A DNA stretch of 64,000 nucleotides from Paenibacillus sp. FSL R7-0337 (GCF_037969875.1 NZ_CP150218.1:7626001-7690000); one strand, 5' to 3'. Positions 1 to 9,468 are shown, numbered from the stretch's first letter. Notes: generated by a model from the letters alone, not told the origin. Translations and numbers: made by a program.

Positions 1-955
1 CATTTCCGCTCATGAGCTTCAGTGGAATGGCTGAGAAGACAGGCTTACCCTTGGGATTCCAGCCGGTGACCGGGGTAAAATCCTGCTTGCTTACTGGCTC
101 CATGACAGAATGGAAGGCTTCCCATAGCTGTTCGGGTTTATCCATCCCGCTGCTGAAATCCTCAGCTTCTCCGCCTATCTCCTTGTACCGGTAGAGGATC
201 TCTCCGGCGATCAGCGGACTCAGGCCGCTGAAGGCGTGAACCAGCCAGCCGGCCGGATCGGCTGAAGGGGCCGGGCCGCCGGAGCCGTCAGCCTGCGGAG
301 CCTCAAGCGAGGCCAGTAATTCTGCGATCTCGCCCTCGATCATATCCTCCTCCGGCTCTTGCGGATGCTCGGCGGCGTAGCGGGCCGCTTCCTCTGCCGA
401 GGCCAGCAGGGTTAGGAAATCGGGCTGGCTGATCTGCAGGGGATTCAGCTTATGCTGCTGCGGCGGCTGGGTATAAGCTGCTCCCGGCATAACGACCCGA
501 TAGCTGCTGATCGACGGTGTGACATGATGAATGCCGTCGATAATCGTCCCTGTGGCCAGCTCCGTCAGAATGATGTTGCTGTGGCGTCCCATTAGCTCGA
601 TAATGATTTTTTTGGCGGAGACATCCCCCAGCTCATCCCGGGTTCTGATGGTGATATGAATAATCCGTTCAAGCCCCACCTGGGTAATGCTCTCGATGGT
701 TCCGCCTTCACAATGCTTGCGCATCAGCATGCAGAACATCGGCGCTTCCGCCGGGTTGATGCTGCTTCTCTCGGTCAGATGCAGCCGGGGGTATGTCGGG
801 TTCGCCGACAGCAGCAGCTTGCCGCCGCCGCCCGCACCGCGCAGGGTGAAGACGAGGTCATGTGTGCTGGGTTGATATATTTTGCCGACGCGTGCACCGA
901 TGAAGGGCTGAAGCTCATGCACGATCGCTTGGGTAACAATGCCGTCTAATGCCAT
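1..955 (-). CDS. rqcH: RqcH / NFACT family protein, N-terminal part (truncated by window edge)
   Basis: The first 318 residues read MALDGIVTQAIVHEL..., typical of the NFACT-N domain of RqcH (older names FbpA/YloA, fibronectin-binding protein). In bacteria RqcH binds obstructed 50S subunits and recruits tRNA-Ala to add C-terminal alanine tails to stalled nascent chains. Visible hallmarks are GARVGKIYQP near the start, LLLSANPTYPRLHLT and ELMGRHSNIIL. The ATG lies at 953-955 with an AGGAGA ribosome binding site 8 bases upstream. The C-terminal part lies outside the window. It is divergent from the P-type ATPase gene, with about 190 bases between the two starts. The family call is firm; the function is family knowledge. 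Confidence 0.93.
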   Translation of the reverse strand, partial: MALDGIVTQAIVHELQPFIGARVGKIYQPSTHDLVFTLRGAGGGGKLLLSANPTYPRLHLTERSSINPAEAPMFCMLMRKHCEGGTIESITQVGLERIIHITIRTRDELGDVSAKKIIIELMGRHSNIILTELATGTIIDGIHHVTPSISSYRVVMPGAAYTQPPQQHKLNPLQISQPDFLTLLASAEEAARYAAEHPQEPEEDMIEGEIAELLASLEAPQADGSGGPAPSADPAGWLVHAFSGLSPLIAGEILYRYKEIGGEAEDFSSGMDKPEQLWEAFHSVMEPVSKQDFTPVTGWNPKGKPVFSAIPLKLMSGN

Positions 956-1146
956 GATAAAGTTCTCCTGTCGCCTGATAATGAAGTACTCCCTCTATGA
1001 TGCCATACTTTTACCGGTTCGTGCAAAAGGAGAACGCTAGATGCGGTGATATTTTGGGACGACCATGAATACACTTGGACATGAACAGGTGGAAAAGCTG
1101 TGCGCCGCCGGAAGTCAAGAAACGACCGGGAGGGGAAAGATTAGTT

Positions 1147-3957
1147 ATGGAACAAAAAAGCTGGCACCGGCTCGGTGCAGAGGAGCTGCAGGAGATGTTC
1201 GGCGTTCAGCCGGGAACGGGACTAAGCGCCGAGGACGCCGCCGCAAGGCGCAAAGAGAGCGGGTACAATGAGCTGTCTGAGGGTAAAAGGGTATCACCTT
1301 TTACGTTGCTGCTCAATCAGTTCAAGGATTTCATGGTACTGGTGCTGATGGGGGCGACACTGGTATCCGGCCTGCTCGGCGAATACTTAGACGCCATTAC
1401 GATTATCGCGATTATTCTGCTTAACGGGGTACTCGGATTCGTGCAGGAGTTCCGCGCCGAGCGTTCGTTAAGAGCGCTGAAGCAGCTCTCCGCACCTACG
1501 GCCAAAGTGATACGCGGCGGGAAGCAGGAGGTACTTCCGGCCAGAATGCTGGTTCCCGGAGATATCGTCCTGCTGGAGAGCGGGGACCGGATTCCGGCAG
1601 ATGTCCGCTGGCTGCAGTGCAGCAGCATCTATGCCGAAGAGTCGGCGCTGACAGGGGAGTCGCTGCCGGTCTCCAAGCATGCCTCGGCGATCTATGCTGA
1701 AGACATTCCGCTGGGCGATCAGAAGAATATCGGCTTCATGGGTACAATGGTGACCCGGGGAACCGGCCGGGCTGTGGTTATCCGCACCGGTATGGCTACC
1801 GAGATGGGCAAGATTGCCGATCTGATCCAGAATACCGAATCCCAGGAGACCCCGTTGCAGCACCGCTTGGAGCAGCTCGGCAAGATTCTGATCTACGTCT
1901 CACTTGGACTGACCATTGTTGTGGTCCTGGCAGGAATTATGCATGGTCAGCCTGCAACGGCGATGTTCCTGGCCGGGGTGAGTCTGGCGGTGGCAGCTAT
2001 TCCTGAAGGACTTCCGGCCATTGTGACGATTGCGCTCGCGCTGGGTGTCCAGCGGATGATCAAGCGCAAGGCGATCGTCCGCAAGCTGCCTTCGGTAGAG
2101 ACGCTGGGTTGCGCCTCTGTCATCTGCTCGGATAAGACAGGAACCCTGACACAGAACAAAATGACAGTTACCCAGCTCTGGAACGCCGGACGGACCCTTG
2201 AGGTATCAGGGGAAGGCTATGCTCCAGTAGGCAGTGTGCTGCGTAACGGCCGGGCAGTTGATCTGAAAAATGACCAGAGTCTCCGGCGCATGCTTCAGGT
2301 GGGTGCATTATGCAGCAATGCTGAGATTTATGAGAGCTTCACCGACACGCGCAGCAAAAAGAAAGGCAAGGGCGCAGAGGCCGATAAAGGGGCGAATACC
2401 CAGTCCGTATGGGAACTGAAGGGCGACCCTACGGAAGGTGCGCTGGTCGCTTTGTCTGCCAAAATGGGACTAACCGCCCAAACGCTTGCCGTAACCTATA
2501 CCCGGGAGACAGAGTTTCCGTTCGATTCCGAACGGAAGCTGATGTCCGTGGTTGTGAATCACCCCGGCGGCCGGATGATCTGCACCAAAGGCGCACCTGA
2601 CGTGCTCCTGAATTGTTGCACGTATATGCTATGGGAGGGCGGAGTCGTGCCTTGCACGCCGACCTTGCGCCAGAAGGTGCTGGATGCCAATGAACAGATG
2701 GCTTCCGGCGCACTGCGTGTGCTCGGTATGGCTTACCGCGATCTGCGGAGCGGAGAAACGGCCGGCAGCGAGAAGGAAGCGGAGAGCCAGCTTGTCTTCG
2801 TGGGTCTGGCCGGGATGATCGATCCGCCGCGCAAGGAAGTGCGCGATGCGATCAGCGTGACCCGCCGGGCAGGCATCAAGACAGTCATGATTACCGGCGA
2901 CCATGGGACAACGGCAGAGGCTATTGCCCATCAGCTCGGCATTCTACAGCGCGGCGGCACGGTCCTGACCGGCAGCCAGCTTACCCGCATGGACGACGAT
3001 GCGCTGGATAAGGTCTCTGACAGTGTGTTCGTCTACGCACGGGTATCACCGGAGCATAAGCTGCGGATTGTCAAGTCGCTGCAGCGCCACGGCCATGTCG
3101 TAGCAATGACCGGCGATGGGGTGAACGATGCGCCTGCGATCAAGGCCGCAGATATCGGGATCTCGATGGGAATCACCGGTACGGATGTGACGAAGGAGGC
3201 TTCGGCCCTGGTCCTTGGGGACGATAACTTCTCGACCATCGTGGCCGCCATTGAAGAGGGTCGGAATATCTATGAGAATATCCGCAAGTTCATCCGGTAC
3301 CTGCTGGCCTCGAATGTCGGAGAGATTCTGACCATGTTCTTCGCCATGATGCTAGGGCTGCCGCTGCCGCTGGTTCCGATCCAGATTCTGTGGGTCAATC
3401 TGGTTACAGACGGCTTGCCCGCTATGGCGCTAGGAGTTGACCAACCTGAGAAGGATCTGATGGAGCACAAGCCGCGCGGGGCGAAGGAGAATATTTTTGC
3501 CCGGCGGCTGGGCTGGAAGATTGTCAGCCGCGGACTGCTGATCGGACTCTGTACCCTGGCCGCCTTCTGGCTGACGCTGCGGATAGATCCTGGCAGTGCG
3601 CAGCAGTTGATCCGTGCGCAGTCGGTTGCTTTTGCCACCCTTGTGATGGCCCAGCTCATTCATGTGTTCGACTGCCGCAGCTCGCGCTCGGTCTTCTACC
3701 GGAATCCGTTCCAGAACAGATATCTGGTCCTGGCGGTCCTGTCCTCTGTCCTCTTAATGCTGGCTGTAATGTACCTCCCTGTACTTCAGCCGGTGTTCAA
3801 GACCGTTCCGCTCAGCTTCCGTGAATGGTGTCTGGTGCTGGTGATGGCCGGAATCCCGACCTTTCTGATGGGAGCGGGCAGCGTCTTGGGCGGTAAGAAG
3901 AACCGCAGCCGCAGCGGCGGACGTCAGATGATAAAAAGTACAAAGTTTTCAGCATAA
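1147..3957 (+). CDS. Calcium-type cation-transporting P-type ATPase
   Basis: 936-residue P2A-type ATPase that uses ATP to move Ca2+ (possibly Mn2+) out of the cytoplasm. Visible motifs: LTGES in the actuator domain, PEGLPA in transmembrane helix M4 (the SERCA/PMR1 cation-binding signature), the phosphorylated Asp in SDKTGTLTQNKM near residue 329, KGAPD in the nucleotide domain, and TGDGVNDAPA near 655-664. M5/M6 carry NVGEI and LWVNLVTDGLPA, also typical of SERCA. An in-frame ATG exists at 1075, but the ATG at 1147 follows AGGGGAAAG at good spacing and gives the usual short N-terminus before the cation-ATPase N domain. It resembles B. subtilis YloB. It appears monocistronic. Confidence 0.93.
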   Translation: MEQKSWHRLGAEELQEMFGVQPGTGLSAEDAAARRKESGYNELSEGKRVSPFTLLLNQFKDFMVLVLMGATLVSGLLGEYLDAITIIAIILLNGVLGFVQEFRAERSLRALKQLSAPTAKVIRGGKQEVLPARMLVPGDIVLLESGDRIPADVRWLQCSSIYAEESALTGESLPVSKHASAIYAEDIPLGDQKNIGFMGTMVTRGTGRAVVIRTGMATEMGKIADLIQNTESQETPLQHRLEQLGKILIYVSLGLTIVVVLAGIMHGQPATAMFLAGVSLAVAAIPEGLPAIVTIALALGVQRMIKRKAIVRKLPSVETLGCASVICSDKTGTLTQNKMTVTQLWNAGRTLEVSGEGYAPVGSVLRNGRAVDLKNDQSLRRMLQVGALCSNAEIYESFTDTRSKKKGKGAEADKGANTQSVWELKGDPTEGALVALSAKMGLTAQTLAVTYTRETEFPFDSERKLMSVVVNHPGGRMICTKGAPDVLLNCCTYMLWEGGVVPCTPTLRQKVLDANEQMASGALRVLGMAYRDLRSGETAGSEKEAESQLVFVGLAGMIDPPRKEVRDAISVTRRAGIKTVMITGDHGTTAEAIAHQLGILQRGGTVLTGSQLTRMDDDALDKVSDSVFVYARVSPEHKLRIVKSLQRHGHVVAMTGDGVNDAPAIKAADIGISMGITGTDVTKEASALVLGDDNFSTIVAAIEEGRNIYENIRKFIRYLLASNVGEILTMFFAMMLGLPLPLVPIQILWVNLVTDGLPAMALGVDQPEKDLMEHKPRGAKENIFARRLGWKIVSRGLLIGLCTLAAFWLTLRIDPGSAQQLIRAQSVAFATLVMAQLIHVFDCRSSRSVFYRNPFQNRYLVLAVLSSVLLMLAVMYLPVLQPVFKTVPLSFREWCLVLVMAGIPTFLMGAGSVLGGKKNRSRSGGRQMIKSTKFSA

Positions 3958-3973
3958 AATCAATAGCCTCACT

Positions 3974-4064
3974 CCACTCCTATAGGGTATGCTGGTTTCA
4001 CTGAGAAGCTTGGTTTATGATAAATCAGGAATGTGAAAATAGCTGAGATTACTTATAGGAGTGG
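3974..4064 (+). promoter_or_regulatory. Inverted repeat that can mask the dapF ribosome binding site
   Basis: CCACTCCTATA at 3974-3984 is an exact reverse complement of TATAGGAGTGG at 4054-4064. The right arm contains the dapF Shine-Dalgarno core AGGAG (4057-4061). If both arms lie on one transcript, pairing them would close an 11-bp stem over a 69-base loop and hide the ribosome binding site. That suggests translational control of dapF, but no known riboswitch consensus was recognised in the loop. The repeat is seen; the regulatory role is inferred. Confidence 0.5.
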
Positions 4065-4072
4065 ACCTGACA

Positions 4073-4909
4073 ATGGAATTTACTAAAATGCACGGATTGG
4101 GCAATGATTTTATTATCGTATTCGGTGAGGATGAGCTGCCGGGCAATGCCGCGGAGCTTGCAGTTACACTGTGCAACCGGTTCTTCGGCATCGGCGCAGA
4201 CGGACTGGTATATATTCTCCCTTCGCAGCGCGGCGATTACATGATGCGTATCATGAACTCCGATGGCTCCGAGGCTGAACAATGCGGCAATGCGATCCGC
4301 TGTGTATCCAAATATGTATATGAGCATGGTCTGGTGGAATCGGAGCAGATTGTCATTGAGACGATTGGTGCCGGAGAACAGAAGGTCTCCCTGAAGGTGA
4401 AGGACGGGATCGTGGAGAGCGTAACTGTGGATATGGGCGAGCCGGTTCTGTCTGGACTGCAGATTCCTGTAGCGATTGATGCAGAGCCTGTGCTCGACCA
4501 GCTGATTGAAGCGGACGGCACAGCGTTCAGATTCACCGCAGTCTCTATGGGCAATCCGCATGCAGTCATTTATGTGGACGATGCCGTAACGTTCGATCTC
4601 GCTACATGGGGGCCGAAGCTGGAGGTTCACCCGCTCTTCCCGCGGAAAGTTAACGTGGAATTTGCCACAGTGGTGAACCGCAGCCACGTGGATATGCGCG
4701 TCTGGGAACGCGGAGCCGGTCCTACCCTGGCGTGTGGAACAGGCGCCTGCGCGACTCTGGTCTCCTCCGTGCTGAACGGAGTGACGGACCGCTCGGCGGT
4801 CATCAGCCTGAAGGGCGGCGACTTGTTCATCGAATGGAACGAGGAAGACAACCATGTCTATATGACCGGCCCTGCCCAGGTGGTATACACCGGCTCAGTA
4901 GATATCTGA
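4073..4909 (+). CDS. dapF: Diaminopimelate epimerase
   Basis: 278-residue pyridoxal-independent racemase that interconverts LL- and meso-diaminopimelate, the last shared step of lysine and peptidoglycan precursor synthesis. The N-terminus MEFTKMHGLGNDF is the family signature. The two catalytic cysteines are in EQCGNAIRC (Cys71) and ACGTGACAT (Cys221). A GTG in the same frame at 4061 overlaps the AGGAG at 4057-4061, so the ATG at 4073 is the real start. A strong hairpin follows the stop. The upstream region can fold onto the ribosome binding site (see the separate entry). Confidence 0.97.
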   Translation: MEFTKMHGLGNDFIIVFGEDELPGNAAELAVTLCNRFFGIGADGLVYILPSQRGDYMMRIMNSDGSEAEQCGNAIRCVSKYVYEHGLVESEQIVIETIGAGEQKVSLKVKDGIVESVTVDMGEPVLSGLQIPVAIDAEPVLDQLIEADGTAFRFTAVSMGNPHAVIYVDDAVTFDLATWGPKLEVHPLFPRKVNVEFATVVNRSHVDMRVWERGAGPTLACGTGACATLVSSVLNGVTDRSAVISLKGGDLFIEWNEEDNHVYMTGPAQVVYTGSVDI

Positions 4910-4933
4910 TATCTGATTCCCATATAATTATTT

Positions 4934-4966
4934 GAAATCCCCTGTATGCCAGATGCAGGGGATTTC
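4934..4966 (+). terminator. Hairpin after dapF
   Basis: GAAATCCCCTG at 4934-4944 pairs perfectly with CAGGGGATTTC at 4956-4966 around an 11-base loop. The T tract is weak (TTTC then TTA), so termination may be partial. It separates dapF from the germination operon. Confidence 0.65.
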
Positions 4967-5077
4967 TTATGAAATTCAGAGCCGGAATGGAGCCTGCGTA
5001 TGAAATGAAAGCCGAATAATGGCAGACGTATCTGCGAATAATAGAACTCTGCATAGAATCAGGGAGGAGGAGCGGGT

Positions 5078-6739
5078 ATGAAATCAGGGTCTAACCGAAA
5101 AACGCAGAATGCGGGAGCAGATACTGCACCGGGACGGCCACAAGGCGGTGTTCCCTTGGGCCTCGCGGATACGGTCGCCCAGAGTCTGCTCTACATTCAG
5201 ACGGAGCTTGGTGACAGTCCGGATCTCCTGATCCGCAGAATCCAGATCGGGGGAGAACGCCGGCTGGAAGCGGCTGCTGTTCATCTGAGCGGGCTGGCGG
5301 ACCCGGCATCCGTGAATGAATTCGTGCTGGGCTCACTGTTGAATCATACGGAGGAGCTATTCCTCGACAGCACGGCTGGCAATGCTGACAGACCGCAGGA
5401 ACAAGCTTCGCTCCCGCAGCAGATCCTTAGCCGTGCTATGGAGATAGGTGACGCGGAGCTTAAGGAGGATTGGAAAGATGTCATGCTCGCTATTCTCTCC
5501 GGGGACACTGCGATTCTGTTGGAGGGCTGCCGGGCAGCGATTCTGTGCGGGACCAGGGGCGGGGAGCAGCGGGCGGTCAGTGAGCCTTCCTCCCAGCTCG
5601 TGGTCCGGGGGCCGAAGGACGGGTTCGTCGAGTCGGTGGCCACGAACATCTCGCTGATCCGCCGCAGAATCAAATCTGCCAAGCTGCGCCTGGAAGTCAT
5701 GAAGATCGGTTCCGAGACCCATACCCATGTGGCGCTGATGTACATGAAAGGGATTGCGGGGGAGGATCTGATCCGCGAAACCAGAGACCGGCTGAACAAG
5801 ATTGTCATCAATGAGATTCTGGAATCCGGGTATATTGAGGAATTAATTCAGGACAAGACCTTTACACCGTTTCCAACGATCTACAACACGGAACGGCCGG
5901 ATGTGGCTGCAGGCAATCTGCTCGAAGGCCGGGTGGTTATTATTGTGGACGGCACGCCGTTTGTGCTGATACTTCCGGCGGTGTTTACGCAGTTTTTTCA
6001 GTCTGCCGAGGATTATTCCCAACGGTTCGACATTACCATATTGATGCGGCTAATCCGTTATTTGAGCTTCCTCGTGCTGATTCTGGGTCCGTCGGTCTAC
6101 CTTGCGCTGACTACCTATCATTATGAGATGATTCCGACCACGCTGCTGATTAATCTTCTCTCCCAGCGGGAGAATGTGCCCTTCCCAGCCTTTGTGGAAC
6201 TTCTCTTGATGGAGATGGCCTTTGAAATCCTGCGTGAAGCCGGGGTACGCATGCCGCGCGCCATCGGACAGACGGTCTCAGTAGTCGGTGCGCTTATCTT
6301 GGGAACGGCGGTGGTAGAGGCCGGGATTATTACGCCTATCATGGTTATCGTAGTGGCGTTGACCGGGATTGCCAGCTTTGCTCTTCCGGCATACAACCTG
6401 GCCATTGCCGGGAGAATTATCCGGTTTGCTTTTCTGATCATGGCCAGTATATTCGGCTTCTATGGAATTACACTGGGCCTGATCCTGCTTGTGGCACATA
6501 TGAGCAGCCTGAGATCCTTCGGCGTTCCTTATCTTTTCCCCTTCGTGCCGCTCTCCATTAAAAGCCAGAAGGACACGCTGTTCAGACTGCCGCTCTGGCT
6601 GATGGGGCCGGACAAGCCGCCGGCGCAGATGCGCGAGGAAATGCCGGACTACATGCTGCTAACGACTGGACATGAGGAAGAACTGCCCCCGTTAATCCGC
6701 ATGAACGCCAGGGCTGAGGAGGAGAACCGTGAAAAATAG
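5078..6739 (+). CDS. gerKA: Spore germination receptor A subunit (GerA/GerKA family)
   Basis: 553-residue GerA-family protein, subunit A of a germinant receptor in the spore inner membrane. It has a soluble N-terminal domain of about 290 residues (with the segments KDGFVESVATNISLIRRRIK and EGRVVIIVDGTPFVL). A hydrophobic region follows at about 320-480 and ends in the conserved LRSFGVPYLFPF. The start ATG follows GGGAGGAGGAG. The operon order here is A-C-B, as in B. subtilis gerK rather than gerA, which is why the gerK symbol is used. The germinant cannot be told from sequence. The coding frame overlaps the next gene by 11 bases. Confidence 0.93.
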   Translation: MKSGSNRKTQNAGADTAPGRPQGGVPLGLADTVAQSLLYIQTELGDSPDLLIRRIQIGGERRLEAAAVHLSGLADPASVNEFVLGSLLNHTEELFLDSTAGNADRPQEQASLPQQILSRAMEIGDAELKEDWKDVMLAILSGDTAILLEGCRAAILCGTRGGEQRAVSEPSSQLVVRGPKDGFVESVATNISLIRRRIKSAKLRLEVMKIGSETHTHVALMYMKGIAGEDLIRETRDRLNKIVINEILESGYIEELIQDKTFTPFPTIYNTERPDVAAGNLLEGRVVIIVDGTPFVLILPAVFTQFFQSAEDYSQRFDITILMRLIRYLSFLVLILGPSVYLALTTYHYEMIPTTLLINLLSQRENVPFPAFVELLLMEMAFEILREAGVRMPRAIGQTVSVVGALILGTAVVEAGIITPIMVIVVALTGIASFALPAYNLAIAGRIIRFAFLIMASIFGFYGITLGLILLVAHMSSLRSFGVPYLFPFVPLSIKSQKDTLFRLPLWLMGPDKPPAQMREEMPDYMLLTTGHEEELPPLIRMNARAEEENREK

Positions 6740-7931
6740 AATTTTTTGCCTGGGGCTGCTGGTTGTCCTTCCAATGCTGCTGCTTACCGGCTGTTGGGAT
6801 AGTGTTGAACTCAACCGGCGGGCGATTGTCTCGGGGGTCGCGATCGATAGGGGCGATTCTGAGGCTGAGCGGTACAAGTTGTCTTTTCAGGTGATAGTGG
6901 CGGAGGAAATCTCCGGGGAGAAGAGCAGAGGCATATCGCCGGTTGCGCTGTACACTGGAACAGGCCGCACGATGTTCGAGGCGCTGGCAGACGCTTCCCG
7001 CCAAACGGCACGGCTCCTCTCTCTGGGCCATGTGCGGGTGCTGGTGATCTCGGAGGCGTTCGCCCGCGAAGGCATCAAGGATCTTCTGGATGTGCTGGAG
7101 CGGGAGAGCGATACCCGGCTGAACAGCCTGATCTTCATCTCCAAGGGACAGCCTGCGCGTGAGATCATGTCCACAATGACTGTGTTCAGCAAAATCCCGG
7201 CCAATGATCTGGTGGAGAAGCTGGAGACAACCTCCAAGCAGTTCGGTTATAACTTCCGCATGGCCGTGGACGATGTGATCCGGGGGATTCAGATTAGAGG
7301 AGGCGGTCCGGTGATCAACGGGGTATACACCAGAGGAGAGTGGACTCCGGCATCGGGCAGTAATGACAGCCTGAAGAATATCGAACCCCGGTCGATCCTG
7401 AGAGTCTCCTCGCTTGCGGCGTTCAAGGATGACAAGCTGAAAGGCTGGCTCACGGGTGACGCTGCACTAGGTACCGTTCTTTTGCATAATCGGATCAAAG
7501 AGTTCCCGGTTCTGCTCAAGCAGCAGGAGGGCAGCTATCTCTCTTTCAACATCTTTCAGTCCCAGGTGTCGCTTGCGGTCAAGTCGTCTGACCCGGAGCA
7601 TCCCGTCTTTACAGTGAAAATTACGCAGCAGGCTGCGCTCAAGGAAGCTCCGAATCCGCTTGATCTTACCTCGCCTAAAGTGCTGGGAGAGCTGTCAGAC
7701 CGGCTTATAAAAGAAAGCGTAAAGCATATCGATGCAGCTGTCAGCACCGCCAAAGAATTGGGCAGCGATTATCTCGGCTTTGGACGGGCGTTGCAGCGGA
7801 AGGACCCGCGCGGCTGGAAGAAGGTCAGGGACCACTGGGAGGACGTATTTGCAGACTGTGAAATCCGGTTCGACGCGGATGTGGTCATCCGGCATACGGA
7901 TATGCGCAGCAGCTCTTTTCAGATTCATTAA
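6729..7931 (+). CDS. gerKC: Ger(x)C family germination lipoprotein (C subunit)
   Basis: 400-residue lipoprotein subunit of the germinant receptor. It has a signal peptide with lipobox LLTGC (Cys about 22) followed by WDSVELN, the strongly conserved GerC start. The body shows the three-domain GerC pattern, including ARLLSLGHVRVLVISEAFAREG and DYLGFGRALQRKDPRGWK near the C-terminus. It starts at GTG 6729 inside the end of the A subunit gene, with GAGGAGGAG upstream, so the two are translationally coupled. A 40-base gap leads to the B subunit. Confidence 0.93.
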   Translation: MKNRIFCLGLLVVLPMLLLTGCWDSVELNRRAIVSGVAIDRGDSEAERYKLSFQVIVAEEISGEKSRGISPVALYTGTGRTMFEALADASRQTARLLSLGHVRVLVISEAFAREGIKDLLDVLERESDTRLNSLIFISKGQPAREIMSTMTVFSKIPANDLVEKLETTSKQFGYNFRMAVDDVIRGIQIRGGGPVINGVYTRGEWTPASGSNDSLKNIEPRSILRVSSLAAFKDDKLKGWLTGDAALGTVLLHNRIKEFPVLLKQQEGSYLSFNIFQSQVSLAVKSSDPEHPVFTVKITQQAALKEAPNPLDLTSPKVLGELSDRLIKESVKHIDAAVSTAKELGSDYLGFGRALQRKDPRGWKKVRDHWEDVFADCEIRFDADVVIRHTDMRSSSFQIH

Positions 7932-7971
7932 GTCTGCCGGTAAGATAACCGGGTGAGGAGGTCCATAGAAT

Positions 7972-9072
7972 ATGGGTAAGGTCAAAATCGGACTCGTCGA
8001 ATTCTTCAGCCTGACGGTGCTCTTCGAGCTGGGTACGGCGCTGGTGGTTAATCTGGGGATGGGGGCAGGCCGGGATGCCTGGCTCTCGATCCTGCTCGGC
8101 TGCGCGGCGGGGTTGATCATGTTCACGGGATACGCCTATCTGTACCGCAAGCACCCGAACCAGCCTTTTACAGGCTATACACGGCAAATTCTCGGAAAAT
8201 ATATCGGAGCACCGGTAGGCGTGCTCTACATTGTTCTCTACATAAACCTGGCCGCCCGGGATCTGCGCGATGGCAGCACCATGCTCGCAATGTCGACCAT
8301 GCACCATACTCCGCTGTTCATCTTAAGCACCCTGATGCTGCTCTCGGGAGCATATGTGCTGCATAAGGGGGTAGAGGTGCTGAGCAGAACGTCGATGGTT
8401 TTTGCGTTTGTCGTTCTGGGAATCGGCCTGTTCGGGACAGTGATGCTGATACTCTCCGGTACGATCAATCTGCACAGACTGTTGCCTGTACTGGAGAATG
8501 GCTTCCAGCCCGTGCTTAGCTCGGTGATTCATCAGAATTATATGTTTCCGTTCGGGGAAATGGTGTGCTTCACTATGCTGATGCCCTATCTGTCCAGTGT
8601 CAAAAAAGGGCCCTGGATCATCGCCGCCGCCATGGTGTTCTCCGCGCTGCTGCTCAGCTTCACGATGGCGCTGAATGTTTCGGTCCTGGGTGCTGATATT
8701 GTAGAGCGTTCGCCGCTCCCGCTGATGCCGACGATCAGCAAGATTTCCGTTTCGGATATCATCCAGCGCGTGGATATTTTCGTGGTCATGGTGCTGATCA
8801 TCGGGGTGTTTTTCAAAATGGCCGTCTTTTTTGCTGCCGCGCTGATCGGAATCTCGGACCTGTTCAAGCTTCCGTACCGGAGAATGCTCTATCCCTGTGG
8901 ACTGATCATCCTCTTCACCTCCATGCTGGATGCACACAGCTTCATTGAACATCTCGATGAGGGCGGGACCCTGCTGTACAGGGTATATCCTTATTTAATG
9001 ATAGTCATTCCAGTGCTACTGGTCATTGTAACGGCGGTCCGAGATCATTTCTCCGCTCCCCGGCCGGGCTGA
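7972..9072 (+). CDS. gerKB: Endospore germination permease (B subunit, GerAB/GerKB family)
   Basis: 366-residue integral membrane protein of the APC amino acid transporter superfamily with about ten hydrophobic segments. This subunit forms the germinant-binding and ion-channel part of receptors of this kind. Typical features are the N-terminal VKIGLVEFFSLTVLFELGTA, the FPFGEMV segment near residue 188 and ISVSDIIQRVDIFVV near 258. Its ribosome binding site is GTGAGGAGGTCC. The last 28 bases overlap the end of a small gene on the opposite strand. Confidence 0.93.
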   Translation: MGKVKIGLVEFFSLTVLFELGTALVVNLGMGAGRDAWLSILLGCAAGLIMFTGYAYLYRKHPNQPFTGYTRQILGKYIGAPVGVLYIVLYINLAARDLRDGSTMLAMSTMHHTPLFILSTLMLLSGAYVLHKGVEVLSRTSMVFAFVVLGIGLFGTVMLILSGTINLHRLLPVLENGFQPVLSSVIHQNYMFPFGEMVCFTMLMPYLSSVKKGPWIIAAAMVFSALLLSFTMALNVSVLGADIVERSPLPLMPTISKISVSDIIQRVDIFVVMVLIIGVFFKMAVFFAAALIGISDLFKLPYRRMLYPCGLIILFTSMLDAHSFIEHLDEGGTLLYRVYPYLMIVIPVLLVIVTAVRDHFSAPRPG

Positions 9073-9302
9073 CGGCCGCTCAACCAATAGATGGCATCCG
9101 GTACAATTAGAAGCAGCACTAGCACAGCCGCAGTCAGCTTCTCCGAGGTAGTATAGAGCAGATAATTGAGAATATATTGGATATTCTCCGCACCGTAGCC
9201 GAACATCAAGTCCAGCAGGTACAGGTACAACAGTGAGAGCGCAGACAGCAGGAGAATTACGGTATATTTGCGCAGCAGCAGTTTTCTTATTTTTTTCTTC
9301 AT
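9045..9302 (-). CDS. Small two-helix membrane protein next to the germination operon
   Basis: 85 residues with a basic N-terminus (KKKIRKLLLRK), a first hydrophobic helix at about 12-36, a second at about 55-77 and a polar tail. The ATG follows AAGGAG at 10 bases, supporting a real gene although its 3' end overlaps the permease gene tail-to-tail. Germinant-receptor operons in Bacillus often carry a small two-helix D protein that modulates receptor activity. Size, topology and position fit that idea, but the opposite strand is unusual and no signature motif was recognised, so the role is inferred. Confidence 0.6.
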   Translation of the reverse strand: MKKKIRKLLLRKYTVILLLSALSLLYLYLLDLMFGYGAENIQYILNYLLYTTSEKLTAAVLVLLLIVPDAIYWLSGRQPGRGAEK

Positions 9303-9468
9303 TTATGCAGTCTCCTTCCGGCAAGTTTATCCGTAGTATGAATCATTTGCCGGACTAGCATACAAGAATAACGGCCGGCGGCCTCTTTTGCCTGCTAAAG
9401 CTTATCAACCATCCCGATTTATGTTACATTAGTATGAAACTAATGTCAGTCAAGGGGAGGTTCTTGCG

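Noticed and set aside
4049..4855. Long minus-strand frame (268 codons) opposite dapF
   Set aside because: Shadow of the GC-rich dapF coding frame; no ribosome binding site, His/Arg/Cys-rich unnatural composition, and dapF is certain.
8323..8952. Minus-strand frame of 209 codons opposite the germination permease gene
   Set aside because: Antisense shadow with an excess of His, Gln and Asp; no family resemblance.
9303..9468. SAM riboswitch before the methionine-synthesis fusion gene
   Set aside because: None of the S-box conserved blocks are present in the 166 bases.
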